This document shows, piece by piece, positions 43,471-56,640 of a DNA stretch of 64,000 nt. The notes beneath the pieces were generated by a model, which was not told where the DNA came from, ran no database searches, and worked only from the letters and a program-made list of their open reading frames with translations. How positions within the stretch are numbered: position 1 is the stretch's first letter; the number at the start of each line of letters is the position of its first letter. The stretch covers positions 34,660,741 to 34,724,740 of the forward strand of contig NC_012870.2 in the NCBI RefSeq assembly GCF_000003195.3. Direction: 5' to 3'. The stretch comes from Sorghum bicolor (Eukaryota > Streptophyta > Magnoliopsida > Poales > Poaceae). Both the position numbers and the translations under genes were made by a program.

Positions 43471-44581
43471 CTGCAGGGTGTTGATTTACAAGGAACATAC
43501 CAGCGGTGACTGCTTCACCCTCAGGGATTTCTTCAACCGTAGTGTAGTGCACACGACCAATACGGTTATTGCCTCCAGCTGCAGAATTTCTCTTAGGATA
43601 AGGGCAATCTCTCGCCCAGTGACTAACTTGCTTACAATTGATGCAGGGACGGTTATCAGGAGGAGTCTTGGGACCTCCTTGACCCGTGGCACCTCTTGGG
43701 AGAGCAACTATGAAGGACTTGCGAACTCCCGTCTTCACATTTGACTTCTTCTGCGGTGGCCTGTACCTTGTCACAGCATTGGGTGGGCGATAGGCCGGTT
43801 TGCTTGTCACTGGAGCCTTAGACTGTGAAGCACCTGCCTCATAGGCCCTCTTGCGGTTCTTGGACGTGGCATACACAGCATTAGAGTTCTCCTGAGTCAA
43901 TGCATCACTCACGAACTCATTAAAAGTGGTACTCTTGTTACCAGCCATGTTCTTGGACAACTTGGGTCCCAACCCTCTCTTAAAACTAGCGAGCTTCTTG
44001 ACTTCGGTGTCAACCATCTTAGGAGCATAGCAAGACAAATTGTTGAAAGCATGAAGATATTCAGTCAAGCTTTTAGTTCCCTGTGTCAGGTGCATGAACT
44101 CATTGTGCTTGATAGTCATTAAGCCCTGGGGAATATAGGTATTTCTGAAAGCAGTTTTGAACTGATCCCAGGTCACCTCAGCATTGGCAGGTAAGCTGGT
44201 CCTGTAATGACTCCACCAGACACCCGCTTTGCCCTCCAACTGGTGGGCTGCGTATTCCGCCTTTGGCTCTTCGGTTACCCTCAGCAATCTGAATTTCTGC
44301 TCAAGAGTGTTGAGCCATTCATCAGCTTCTAGAGGTTCAATAGCCTCCTTGAAAAGCGGCGGCTTGGTGTCCTGGAAATCCTTGAAACTACTGTGCTGGT
44401 TTGCCTCTCCACCTTGACAGACATGGCGACCACCCCGGTTGTGCTGCGCCATAGCTTGCATAGCCTCATTGAGCATGCGCTGGCCCTCAACAAGAGTTGC
44501 CAAGAGCTCAGCAGGCGTAGGCGGGGGAGGAGGTGGTGGCGGCGGCACCTCATTGTGACCGGAGCGAGTATTGCGAGCCAT
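43445..44581 (-). pseudogene. Chr-1 gag and start of protease
   Basis: ATG 44581 starts MARNTRSGHNEV followed by a proline run. The capsid domain has WWSHYRT and the WDQFKTAFRNTYIP block. A CCHC zinc knuckle (CINCKQVSHWARDC, near 43630) binds RNA. The frame ends right after the protease active site LFDSGA; one extra T near 43447 throws the protease into the next frame, where it continues. Otherwise the frame is intact. Confidence 0.88.
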
Positions 44582-45164
44582 CTGCACAAGGCATACCAAG
44601 TGTCTGTTTAAGGCAACAGATATAATTGTCATGAACTTCGATTGATGCCATACGGAATTTAATGAAGTAAATTCACATAAATTACGGCACAACAATCCAT
44701 GTACAATAAGAGAATATCTTCCATGACACTTGGTTATTCTCGCGATCATTCACAGCCACAATTCCTCAAGGATTAAAGATATTGCAGAGATTTATTTAAG
44801 CTCAACATAAACATGGAGCATCACAAATAAGTGCATAAGGTTACACAGAGTCATCGCCACAACTTAAGTTTTACAGAAGGGGCACCATGGCCAAATACAT
44901 AGAGTCTCCAATAAATTCAGATTACATGTCTATTACACAAAGAGATGGAAACTGATACATGATCATGGAATTATTGCTAGGCTACATATCTTCATCAGAT
45001 TCTCTATTAGAAATGATGCCATCATCCTGATCTTCCTCACTAGGAGCTTCCTCATGATTAAAAGGACTAGATGTGGAATAGGATTTATGATATTATTTAA
45101 GTGGTGGACATCTAACTGTAGCTCAGCAATCCTAGTAATCAGCTCTTCCTCTCTCATTTCAGCA
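44582..45164 (-). other. Chr-1 leader with possible pre-gag ORF
   Basis: On the minus strand ATG 45157 opens MREEELITRIAELQLDVHHL, which looks like a coiled coil. In the next frame the region ends with an acidic tail (EEAPSEEDQDDGIISN) and a stop at 44982-44984. A one-base shift between them would give a single small protein. No such gene is known to me for this lineage. The rest of the leader shows nothing, and no primer-binding site is recognisable. Confidence 0.35.
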
Positions 45165-45242
45165 TGGAACAAGGCTCTAACTCTAGCAGCTCGGGTGGAA
45201 CTCCGGCGAGGGAACAAGGCTCTAATTCTAGCAGCTCGGGCG
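45165..45242. repeat. filler-type tandem repeat at truncated 5' LTR junction
   Basis: GGAACAAGGCTCTAA...AGCAGCTCGGG occurs twice in a row, and between the copies is GGTGGAACTCCGGCGAGGG. The latter copies LTR sequence found about 100 bp away (45287-45307). Patchwork copying of nearby sequence is typical of error-prone break repair. Confidence 0.65.
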
Positions 45243-46369
45243 GAAAATGGTGGAGTAGAGAGGCCTGGCCACGTTGCCAGTGAGCTCGGGCGGAACTCCG
45301 GCGAGGGAGAACGACTCGGAGCTCGGCAATGCCGCCTTACCCATGCTCGACAGTGGCCAAGGAGGTGATGCCGAGGTAGAGGACGTCGAGGCGGAGCTCT
45401 GGGCGGGTTGGCTTGGCCGGAGGCGCGGTGGAACGGCCAGAGAAGCTCGCCGAAACGCGGCGGAGCTCCCTGAGGCGACGGTGGAGCGAAATGGGAGGCG
45501 TTGAGCGAGTGGAGGGCGCGTCTGAGGCGTCCACTCGGTGCGTGGCGTCTTGTGGACGACGTCGGGGCTGACAGGCGGGGTCGCCGTCGATGTACGGCCG
45601 CCAAGTGGCCGGACACGCGGCGGCGGGTGAGCTCTGTCCAACTGAATCGTTTTTCTAAATCGGCCGATTGCAGTGACTGAATCCCGAAGTTCGTCGACGT
45701 TTTTCTCTCAGCTCACTCGGTGGTTTTGGCTGGGATTTGATCCCCTGGGTAGAGCTACACGAGTTCTACAACTTTGATTACACGAGTTCAGTCTAAATCG
45801 GTCTGGATTTCAAACTACAAGGCTCCCAACAACCCTACCTCGAAACTGTGTAAACCAAGACTTAGCCAAATTCGGCTAAGTGTGAAATCAGCCCTGATTT
45901 TTGGCTTGTGAGCAAATTTTGGAGGTGTTCCAAGCCTTTTCATAAAAAGTCATCAACATAACTTTTGTAGCTTAGGGAATTCTCTACAAATTTGTTTCAG
46001 GGGTCACAGACATGCAAGGTTTCTAACATTACTTTCGTAAAACATCTTTGAAAGGAGGTTTAGGGCGTCAAATAAGCCATTCTAGGGTTAACCATGACTT
46101 GGAAACATTTTTAAACAAAACCTCCAACATGAACTTTGTTCCAAAAGATGTTCTAAACATGATTAAAGTATTTTGGAAAGGATTGCACACTCACATGTAT
46201 TGGTCACCCACTAAAGTCACTCAAAACAAGTCAGACAAGCAATTTAATCACATGGTACATGTAGTAAATGGCATGTGATCATGGTATGATGCTCATGAGT
46301 GATCATGATGATGCTTATGTTGATGCAATGCTCATGGGTAACATGCAAACTAACACTAGGAGTGTTACA
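45241..46369 (-). repeat. truncated 5' LTR of Chr-1
   Basis: It is collinear with 17265-18393 over 1129 bp without length change. The rest of the LTR (about 3.4 kb) and the primer-binding site are missing. The intact outer border GTGTTACA is followed by the ACTAT duplication. The minus-strand frame at 45228-45641 is a GC-rich LTR frame, not a gene. Confidence 0.88.
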
Positions 46370-46374
46370 ACTAT

Positions 46375-47669
46375 GATCTGTCATAGTCGAGACTTCCTCC
46401 TAACGTTGAGGTTTAACCGGTAATAACGTATATTACTTGAAAAAGTACTTTCGTTTATTCACATATTCATTCACGGGGTCTCGGTACAAGATGTGCATGA
46501 AAATGTAAAGCCTTGAAGCTCTAAGGGTAGAAGCGACATAGCTGTTCGATGTTCCATGCGTTGGTGAAGACCGCCCCCTTTTCGTCCATGAGCTTGTACG
46601 TCCCTGGCTTCAAGACCTCGGCCACTACGTATGGGCCCTCCCAAGGTGTAGTCAGCTTGTGGCGTCCTTGATTGCTTTGTCGTCGATGTAGGACGAGGTC
46701 GCCCATGTTTAGATCCCTTTTGTGCACATGTTTGTTGTGGTAGCATCGAAGCTTCTACTGGTACCTTGCTGAGTTGAGGAGGGCCGTGTCTCGAGCTTCC
46801 TCGAGTTGGTCGACCGTGTTCTCCCAGGTTTCCTTATTTGTCTGCTCGTTGTAAGCCTTGAGTGGAGGTGACCCACGCTCGAGGTCTATTGGGAGCATAG
46901 CCTTGGAGCCGTAGACCATGAAGAATGGGGTATATTTTGTGGCGCTGCTTAGCATCGTTCTTAAGATCCATAGGACCGAGGAGAGTTCCTCGACCCATTT
47001 TTTGCCGAATTTCATCAACCGGTTGTAGATTCTCAGTTTGAGCCCTTGTAAAATCATGCCATTGGCACGCTCGACCTGGCCGTTAGTTTGAGGGTGAGCT
47101 ACTGCAGACTAGTTCACACAGATGTGATAACGGTCGCAGAAGTCCAAGAACTTTTTGCCGGTGAACTGTGTGCCATTGTCGGTGATGATGACATTGGATA
47201 TCCCGAACCGATGGATTATGTCGGTGAAGAAGAGGACAGCCTGCTCGGAGTGGATGTTTGTGATGGGTTGAGCCTCGATCCATTTGGACAACTTGTCGAT
47301 GGCCACCAGCAAATGGGTGTACCCACCCGCTGCCCTTTGTAGAGGACCCACGAGGTCGAGGCCCCATACCGTGAACGGCCAAGTGATGGGGATCATCTTT
47401 AGAGCATGAGCGGGGAGGTGGGTTTGCTTGGTGTAGAATTGGCACCTGTGGCATGAGCGAACGAGCTCGATTGCATCAGCGACGGCCGTTGGCCAGTAGA
47501 AGCCTTGTCGGAAGGCGTTGCCTACAAGGGTTTTTGGAGCCGCATGGTGGCCACAAGCCCCAAAGTGTAGATACTGGAGGAGCTTTTGACTTTCTTCCAC
47601 AGTGATGCAGCGCTGCAAGATCCCGGTCGGGCTTCGTCGGTACAGCTCTTTGCCTTCACCATAGATCAC
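46375..47669 (-). pseudogene. Tat-A integrase
   Basis: The minus frame has the zinc finger (GHH, then CHRCQFY), GLDLVGPL and ITDNGTQF for the first two catalytic Asp, and NGQVERANG for the Glu. The C-terminal module reads LVLHRRQSNQGRHKLTTPWEGPYVV. In-frame TAG codons are at 47109-47111 and 46755-46757. The coding end is near 46521; 46375-46520 is 3' flank before the Chr-1 insertion. Confidence 0.85.
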
Positions 47670-47729
47670 GTATGATTTGGCCCATCGAGCGATACGACGG
47701 GCCTCAGCTTGATCTTCTGGTAACTTGCC

Positions 47730-49687
47730 TCAAATCATGCAGTCGAGGAAAGGCGTGCGCCAGTTGAATGGTCGACCGGGGCGTTGGGGAGTTCGCTCGA
47801 CCTCCATTATCTCTACCACTGTCAACAGGGCCTCGATTGTGTCGGTGGGCTTGGGAGTGGAAGTTTTGATGCTAGCCCCCATGCCTAGGTCGACAGATGG
47901 CTCGAGTAGGTCCCTTGAGAATGCGTCTGGTGGGATAGTGCCTCGACTGGATGCAATCTTGGCAAGCTCGTCGGCTGCTTCATTGTATCGCCGTGCGACG
48001 TGAATGAGCTCGAGGCCATGGAACTTGTCCTCAAGCTTGCTTACTTCCTTGCAGTAAGCCTCCATCTTTGGGTCATGGTAGCTCGAGGATTTCATGACCT
48101 TGTCGATAGCTGAGAGTCGCCTCGAACATTGAGGCATCGGACCCCTAGCTCGATGGCGATCCTTAGTCCATTGACTAGGGCCTCGTATTGTGCAACGTTG
48201 TTGGATGCGGCAAAATGTATTCTGATGACGTACCTCATGTGGACGCCGAGAGGTGAGATGAATAGCAGGCCTGCCCCAGCCCCTGTCTTCATGAGTGACC
48301 TGTCGAAGTACATCATCCACAGTTCTGCTTGAACCTGAGCTAGGGGGAGCTGGGTGTGTGTCCACTCCGTGACGAAATCCGCCAGCACCTGAGACTTGAT
48401 GGCTTTGCGAGGTGCATAGGTGAGGGTCTCCCCCATGAGCTCGACTGACCACTTGGTGATCCTCCCAGTGGCCTCTCGACTCTAGATGATCTCGCCCAGC
48501 AGGAAGGACAAGACCACCGTGATCGGGTGGCTCAGAAAATAATGCTGCAGCTTGCGTCGAGCGAGAATTACAGCATAAATCAATTTTTGAACCTAGGGGT
48601 ATCGTACCATTCTATCCGAGAGTACCTCGCTGATGAAGTAGACCGGCCGCTGGACTAGTAGTGCATGCCCTTCCTCTGGTCTTTCGACCACCATGGCCGC
48701 GCTAACGACCTGGGTCGTCGCCGCGACGTATAGGAGCAGAGTTTCCGCGGGTCGAGGACGCACCAGGATCGGAGCAGTGGTCAGCATCCTTTTTAGTTTG
48801 TCGAGGGCTTCCTCAGCCTTGATAGTCCAAGTAAAGCACTCGGCTTTCTTCAGGAGGCGGTATAATGGCAATGCCTCCCCCCAGCCTCGAAATGAAACGA
48901 CTTTCTCTACGCCCTTGACGTCTCGAATAAGCCCCATCTTGGTGATGGCCGAGACTTTCTTGGGGTTAGCCTCGATGCCGCGCTGGGAGACTATGTACCC
49001 TAATAGCATGCCTCGAGGCACACCAAAGACACATTTCTCGAGGTTGAGCTTGATTTTATTCGTGCACAAGCAACTAAAGGCGATCTCGAGGTCCTGAATT
49101 AGGTAAGCCTGTTTCTTTGATTTGACGACAATGTCGTCGATGTATGCCTCAACCGTCGACCCTATATGCTCCCCAAAAACATGAAGCATGCACCGTTGGT
49201 ACGTAGCCTCGGCATTTTAGAGCCGAAAGGGCATAGTCACGTAGCAGTACATTCCAAAAGGCGTGATGAAAGAGGTCGCGAGCTGGTCGGACTCTTTCAT
49301 CTTTATTTGGTGGTATCCAGAACAAGCATCAAGGAACGAAAGGTTCTCACATCCCGCGGTAGAATCAACGATTTGATCAATGCGTGGTAAAGGAAAAGGA
49401 ACTTTCGGACATGCTTTATTTAAACTGGTATAATCGACACACATCCTCATTTTCCCATTCTTTTTCTTAACTAATACAGGGTTTGCTAACCAGTCGGCAT
49501 GGTGAACCTCCTTGATGAATCCAGCCGTCAAAAGCTTGTGGACCTCCTCGCTAATGATCTTGCGCTTCTCCTCGTTAAAGCGACGCAAGCATTGCTTCAC
49601 TAGCTTGGAACCGGCTCGAATCTCCAAGGAGTACTCGGCAATTTCCCTCGGTATGCCAGGCATGTCCGAGGGACTCCATGCAAACAT
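47730..49687 (-). pseudogene. Tat-A RT, RNase H and archaeal-type RNase H
   Basis: RT starts around 49687 (MRMCVDYTSLNKACP, SGYHQIKM) and continues after a TAA at 49217-49219 into AYIDDIVVKS. RNase H follows to TAG 48593-48595. The second RNase H (about 48350-48092) reads MYFDRSLMKTGAGAG and SNNVAQYEAL; the usual G of FDGS is R here. A frameshift near 48100 leads into the linker (47730-48080, KLEDKFHGLELIHVARRYNEAADELAKIA) that joins the integrase frame. Confidence 0.83.
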
Positions 49688-49721
49688 GTCGGCGTTTGCA
49701 CAGGTCGACGAGCACGGTTTC

Positions 49722-50972
49722 CTATTTGGGGTCGAGGTCAGCGCTGATCGTCAGCACCTTGTCGTCAGAGCTATTGGGGTCGAGCGGGGTTTTCTTTGTG
49801 CCCTCTACTGGCTCGAAGCTGCCCGCATGGCATTTAGGCTCTAGAGCCTCAGCGGCGAGGGCCTCGAGCCTTGAGGCGAGCTCGGTGGAGCTCTCTATAG
49901 CTTCCCCGTATTCGACGCATTCGACGTCGTATTCGTATGCGTGCTCGTAGGAGGAGCTGACAGTGATGTCCCCCTTGGGCCCGGGCATCTTCAGCTTTAA
50001 GTAAGTGTAGTTGGGGATCACCAAGAACTTGGCATATCCCGGGCGTCTGATGATGGCATGGTTAGTGCCTCAAAAACCCACTACTTCGAAAGTGAGGGTT
50101 TCCTTCCTGAAGTTGGCTGCTATGCCAAAATAGACCGGCAGGTCGATTCGACCCACATGCAACGCTTTCTTCCCTAGCACAACGCCATGGAAACCGCCAG
50201 CGCTGGATTGGAGCTGTGCTCTCTCGATGCCAAGGAGGTTGAGGGTCTTGAGGTAGATGATGTTGAGGCTGCTGCCTCTATCCATCAACACCTTTGAGAG
50301 CCGGGTGTTGACGATGATGGGGTCGACGATGAGCGGGTAGATGCCGGGAGTGACAACCTTGTCGGGATGATCGTCATGGTCGAAGGTGATGGGGGTGCTT
50401 GACCAGTTTAGGTACTGTGGCACCGCCGTTCTTGCCACGAAGACCTCGCGGCACTCCCTCTTACGCGATGTGAGCTGCGTCGAGGGTCCGCTGTAGATCA
50501 TGTAACAGTTGTGGACGGCGGGGAACCCCTCTTCTTCTTTGTTTCCACCCTTGTCATCGCTTTTGTCTTTCCTCTGGTCATCCTTCTTCAGCCCCAGGCT
50601 GTTGAAGTACTTCTTTAGCATGCGGCAATCCTCAAGCTTGTTATTGGCCCCTCCCTTGTGGTAAGGGCAGGGCTCTTTGAGCATCTTATCGAAGACGACC
50701 ACCTCTAGAGCGTCTCGATTCTTCTTGTGCTCGACTGCGGCAACGAAATCGTCGTCGAGGGCTTCCCGCTTGATCTGCCGCGTCTTCTTCTTCTTCTTGT
50801 TCTTCTTAGGCCCGCTACTGGGGCCCTCGTCATTATTCGCTGGCGCCTTCCCCTTGTCATTCTCGTGATTGAAGAAAGCATTGATTGCCTCCTCGCCAGC
50901 GGTGTAGTTCGCCACCACGTCCATTGGCTCGTCGATGGTCTGCGGGCGATTTTGACCTAACTCTCGCACCAA
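49722..50972 (-). pseudogene. Tat-A protease and gag-protease linker
   Basis: A Lys-rich segment (KKNKKKKKTRQIKRE) and a CPYHKGG...LEDC zinc-like motif are followed by retropepsin with KVLMDRGSSLNIIY, so the usual G after the catalytic Asp is replaced by R. A TGA at 50070-50072 interrupts the frame, which then continues to 49722 with an acidic tail. Confidence 0.78.
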
Positions 50973-52054
50973 ATCCTTGCACGTGGTTCCTGAGACAAAG
51001 GCCAGAATGATGTCGTGGTCGGGGATGTGTGGGAGCTCCGTGTGCTACTTTGAGAAGCGACGAGTGTACTCTCAGAGAGATTCTCCCGATTTCTACTTGC
51101 ACTTGCTGAGGTCCCATGAGTTGCCAGGGCGGATGTAAGTCCCATTGAAGTTCCCTTAGAAGACCCAGACCAAGTCGGTCCAATCGTGGATCATGTTAGT
51201 AGGGAGCTCGTCGAGCCACCTACGAGCCGTGTCAGAGAGGAAGAGCGGTAGCTGCCGGATGATGGCTCGATCGTCCCCTCGGGCGCCTCCCAACTGGCAT
51301 GCCAGCTGGAAGTCCGCCAGCCACAGGTCTGGCTTGGTTTGGCCATTGTACTTGGCGATGCTGGTCGGGGGTCGAAACGGGCATGGCAGTGGCGTGCTGT
51401 GGATCGCCCTGCTGAAGACTCGAGGGCCCAACAGCTCTGGAGCCATTCGGTCCTCATCACTATCGTAACGTCCACCGCGGTGAGCGCTGTAGCCACGTTC
51501 CTCAGCTTCCCCATGTTTGCAGCGATAGTGCTCGTTGATGCCATGTCGAGCGTCGTGCTGCCTCGATTATCGATGAGGCGCTCCTAGACAGGCACCATTT
51601 TTTAGCACGAGGTGGTGGCCCCTGATAAACAGACACCTCCCTCTCGTTCCGGGCTGGCTCTACGCATTTTTCTGTGGCTGCCCCTCGACATCGAGAGGCT
51701 GAGCTCTCAGCTTGTTGTGCTACCACCACGTGGAGCAGACCCTGTACCTCGTCTCAAATGCATCGTGCCTGGGAGTTCGAAGGCTCAGGAATGTTACATA
51801 GCAGCATGGTTGCTGCCATGATGTTCGGGCTGGCTCGAGGGAAGCAGCTGACGAGCGTCTCCGGCTCCTCGTCCCCGACAATCTGTTGATACACTTCTCG
51901 TGCACGACCACGCGCGCCCCCGTCGTGCGGGTGCAGTTCATCTCGCTCGAGAGCCTGCTCAAGTTGGATGAGGCACTCGCGATCCTCGTCAAACTGGGCC
52001 TTGAGCTCTCACAGCTGCGCAAGTTGCACGGCCTTGTCGTCCTGAGGCGGGGGG
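50973..52054 (-). pseudogene. Tat-A gag, 5' portion decayed
   Basis: The minus frame 51446-51156 shows the gag core (KYNGQTKPDLWLADFQLAC, TARRWLDELP). It joins the protease frame in phase through several stops between 51158 and 50973. Upstream of 51447 only short frames are left. Chr-2 starts at 52055, so the gag start, primer-binding site and 5' LTR are not in view. Confidence 0.75.
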
Positions 52055-55000
52055 TGTCACAGAACCGACCAAATTATAAGAGTTCAAGTGTCGAAACGAT
52101 CGACAAGCAATCAAGTTTCCAAACTTGAGCCCATATAATCCCGGTAGTCAACTGAAATCTCGAAGGACTTCAAACCAACTTGCAACAAACCAAGATCGTA
52201 ATAGTTCAACATAACACAGCGGATGTTACATAGTCATTCATTGCCGTCGAAGCGGCACCTCATCGGAGTTACTCAGTTGTTACAACACATGTTTAAAGTA
52301 GCGGAAGCAAAATAATTTACAACACATGTTCCAAAGTTCAGTTCACAAGTTCTTGTTCAGCCAGGGTCTCATGCCATCCATCCAAAAGCAACAGGTACGA
52401 AGTAGTTAGAGAACCGTGCCCAACGGTTAGTCCTCATCCCCAGCGGGATGGAGACAGGTCTTGCTGAAGCCATCATAAAATATATCATCTGCAACATGTG
52501 GGGATAAACCCTGAGTACGAGAATGTACTCAGCTAGTGAAACATAAAAGACACCAAGGATCATGCAAGGCTAAGTATAAAGTGGAGCTGGTTGACTCACT
52601 GTTGCCAAAAGCTTAATTAATTACCTTCCATGTGGTAATAGCATCATATTTTATATTGGTCATCATTAACCTACCACTAGATTAGCACCTGTACTAAAAC
52701 ACATCACTTGATTATTATAAGCATTAATAACCATATCAAGTTCATCAAGTGCTCTTTCTTGCTATCATCATTATCACGAACCATTGTTCTTTAGTAGATG
52801 CTACGTTGGCCGCTGCTATGTCAAGTTCTCACTATCCGGGAGAGACAGCGATTCGAATCGATTCCTATTCAGCTGGAGGGTTATTCCTAGCACTCACCCA
52901 AGCATGCCCCGTCGGAGAGCCAGCGGGTCACCTTTGGTACGACTCAAAAATCACGGCTCCGATCAGCGCCGCACTCCCAGGGCTACCACTCTGCCAGGGA
53001 GGTTAGGAATTTTAACTCACCTGCCTTTGGTCTTACGCCAATGGTCCTCCGCACACCGCACTTCCTCCGGTAGTGCGCACTTTATACTTGCCGGTCTTCC
53101 AGCCTAAGTCATACTACTAGGCTTCGCGGTCGGAACGAGTAATCCGGCCAACTAAGTGTTAGGCATGCGTTCAACATGACAAGAGGACGTACAACGGTCG
53201 GTCCTTAGCTGCCATAGACGGAGTTACTACAACCTTGCAAAACTACGCCCGGCTTAAGTCAATTTAATCAGGTTCCATCCACGATAGCACATATAGTCAA
53301 TCGTGATCCGATACAACCCTATATCGCGCAGGTGACAGGATATCACCCGACTTCTACCGATTAAAGTATGGCTAAGCTGCTACTCGATCCTAACTCTATA
53401 ACCAGTTAAAGGTAAGATATCTGGACAAGGATTGAGTAACATGCAGCAAGGGTTTCATCACAACTCCTATACGTAAATGCATCAATAGATATAACATAAT
53501 CAAGGAAGCTTTTTGAAAGTAAAGTGGGAGGCTTAAGATGCTCCGAGGCTTGCCTTTCACGAACGATGCAGGCTCGTGATTCGGGCACTCAACCTCCTCT
53601 TCGGGCTCCTCGAGTCCGGCTTGCTGGACCTCCGCCTCCGGATTGCACTCCTGGCCTTCGGGGTTCACCTGAAGCTTGAATGAAGCTGTCGTGTCCGGTG
53701 CACCTATTGCATGCATGATAAGTAAGAACGGGTGCACGCTGAACAGAAATGAATGCTTGACAATGCAATTAAGACTTCACTGGACACTCATTTACTGAGT
53801 AAACTTCTAAGATTAAATCCCAAAGGATAACTAATTAGGTTAGCAAAACTTAACAGGTCCAACTATAAACAGCAAGCATTTCAAAACAGAGCAGCTCAGT
53901 AAACAGGTCATAACTATTGCTCTAAAGATCCAAAAAATATAAATGAGGACATTATGGAAAGCTTATGAAATTTTCTACGTTTCATATTTAGACATCACAG
54001 CAAGATTCATAAGTTAACCATGTCAATTAAACAAAGTTCCAGGTTCTGTCCCAGAAAAACAGAAAGCACCTATTTCTGGAACCCAACTTGGAAAAGCCAT
54101 AACTTCTAAACTATTGGACCAAATGATCCCAAATTTGAACCACAGCTAGTTCATAAAGTTTACAACAACTTTGATTTAGACAAGTCTTCCAGAAAACCAA
54201 GTTATTAGTAAGCAAAGATTGAATTACTTCCTTGCTGTCCAAAACAGCTTTTAACCCTTTAATTAATTATTTGATGACATAGCCAAAACATAATCAGTAT
54301 CAACCACATGGCTTATAAGCACAAGCATATCATAAGACAACCAGAACAGCATATGTTAACCCCTAAACATTTAATAACAGGCATTTATTAATTTGATTCT
54401 ATAAAGGGACATAATTACAAGATACCAGCAAAAGTGCTCAGAAAAATCTACAAACATTACAGAAGCACAAGAATAGCATCTTGACATCACCATAAAATTT
54501 TCAGGGCAATTGCACATGCTAAATTTAAGATAAGCATTTAACATGTGGCAAGGTGCTTATTTCACAAATTAAGAAACATGGCTTATATAGTGTCAAACAA
54601 AAGATTTCAGATTATTTACTTGCTACAAATACCATAAGCAAGTTTGACACCAGAGTAGAGCATCAGCATAAGCACCAATTATTTACTATGGTTTAAATAA
54701 GAAAACAAGCCGTAGAACCAACATAAATTACATATCACAGATATAGTACTCCAAAAATTATTAAATATTTATCATAGCATTCTCATACCACTCAGAGCCT
54801 AGCATAAAAGTTTCAGAACAAAAAGAGCAGTATATCAAGAGATATAAATTTATACATAACTAAAAAGATTAAATCCTAATAATTATTTATCCCAGGAAAC
54901 ATGATACATTTTATATTTTTATTAAAAACTAGCCATCTCATGGAACATCACAAAATTTGTTTCACAATTTTTAGATCTCAGAAACAAAAGATATGATTTT

Positions 55001-56640
55001 TGCAATAAAGCCAAAAACCTGGATTTGAATAAAAGAAAAGGAGGGAAACGATGTGTCACTGACAGCGGGTCGCGCATGTCAGGGTCGTCTTCCTCACAGC
55101 CGAGGCGACTCTCACCGGCGATTTCTCCGCGACGGCGAGGTCTCCGGCCAACCCACGGGCATCAACGTGATCCCCAGACCCTTGCGAACCGATTGACCCC
55201 CTTTTCCCCGCGGCGGAGCCACTGGAAATGGCTTGCCGTCGACCATGGCGGCTCGGCGGAGGTGCTCGGTGGTACGCCGGAGCTCTCGAGCCGGTAGAGC
55301 GCGACCTAGTGTTTCCTACAGCACCAGCGAACTACGGCAAAGCTTCCTAGGTGGCTAGGCTTGAAACGGCGTGGAACGAGATGGCCACGAGAGAGCCCAA
55401 CTACGGCGGAAACACGGCGGCGCTGCGCGTCGTGTCCGGCGACGGTGAGCGCGGTAGAGCGTCCACCAGGTGGTGCAAACATTCGCTAAGGACCTAAGCT
55501 ACCTCTAGGACCTAACCAGAGAAGACGAGAGGCCCCGAGGAGCTCGGCATTGAGTTCGCTGGAGAAGAAGGTCACGGTGACCCGATTTTGGGGAAGTCGG
55601 AAATGTTGGCTCACCGGAGGGTTTCACGGCGAGCTAGCGGGTGGAGGGTGGAGAGCGGTTCATGGCGGAGCTGTGGGTGAGTTTTGGTGAGCAGCAATGC
55701 AGTGACGAGCGCGATTGAACTCGCCGGAGTGAGCTCGCGATGGTGAGCTCACTGCGGCCGCTTTTCTGGCGAGAGAGCGAGAGGAAGGAGAGAATGGACG
55801 CGTCCACTGCGTCCGGGGCGTCGCCGTGGAGGTCATGCACGCGCTGGGAGCTGACGAGCGGGGCCAATAGCGACGTACGGGCGCCAAATGTCGACGAAGC
55901 TCTGTCGCCGGTCGGCCACGTCGACGAGCTCGGCTCCGATTCAGACACGGCGTTGATCGTCTGACAGAGCAACTTCAACGATGATTAACTTCCAAACCAA
56001 AGCGAGTTAGGAGATGGTGTAGTTGACAAAGTTGAAGTACTAGCTGAGTTCTACAACATTGTCAACTAGAGCAAAAGCCAGATCGGCCTGGATTGAGAGA
56101 TATGAGGTTTTCAAAATCGATCGAGCAAACTGTTGCGTCCCCAGACTTAGAAAATTTTTCTAAGTGTTGGAAACAGCCTCAAATCTGCCTTGTGGGTCAC
56201 TTTTGAGCTAGATGTGATCATTTTCATGAGATGGCTATAAAACAACTTTTGTTCCTTATAAAATTTGCTACAACTTTGCTGTAGAAAGTTTTGACATGTA
56301 GACATTTTATGAAACACTTTTTAAAAGCCTAAGCAAAAGAGGTTTCTAGGGCCTATACATGGAAACATGACTTAAGTAATTATTTTGGAGAAATGATCAA
56401 CATGAACATTGTTCCTAAGGTTGAGTTAAGCATAGATAAACTAATTACCAAGGCTTAACACACAAGCAAGAGCATGGTTCACACAAACACAAGCATAGGA
56501 GGCATAATTAATCAAGTTAAAGCACACTTAAGCATAAAATAACATGGATCAAGGTAGATGATGATCATGATATGCTTGAGTAGATGATGATGCTCATGTT
56601 ATGCATGTGATTGATGCAACCATAACACTGGGGTGTTACG
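52055..56640 (-). repeat. 3' LTR of Chr-2 (4.6 kb)
   Basis: Borders are TGTCACAGAACC and GGGTGTTACG; the terminal TG is mutated to CG in element sense. The core 52800-53380 matches Chr-1. A short sense frame at 53396-53737 is shared with Chr-1. The GC-rich, CpG-dense segment lies at about 55040-55970. No genes are supported. Confidence 0.85.

Larger units (their letters stand above)
13880..46369 (-). mobile_element. Chr-1: Tekay/Del-like chromovirus, interrupted by Tat-B
   Basis: Ends are TGTAACAC (minus-strand start at 46369) and ACA at 13880, flanked by the direct repeat ACTAT on both sides. Its own sequence is 13880-18571 and 40365-46369. On the minus strand it has 5' LTR remnant, leader, gag, protease, RT, RNase H, integrase, a chromodomain-like end and a 3' LTR. 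I count about 30 differences over the 1129 bp shared by the two LTRs (2.7 percent), more than in the elements nested inside it. Confidence 0.9.
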
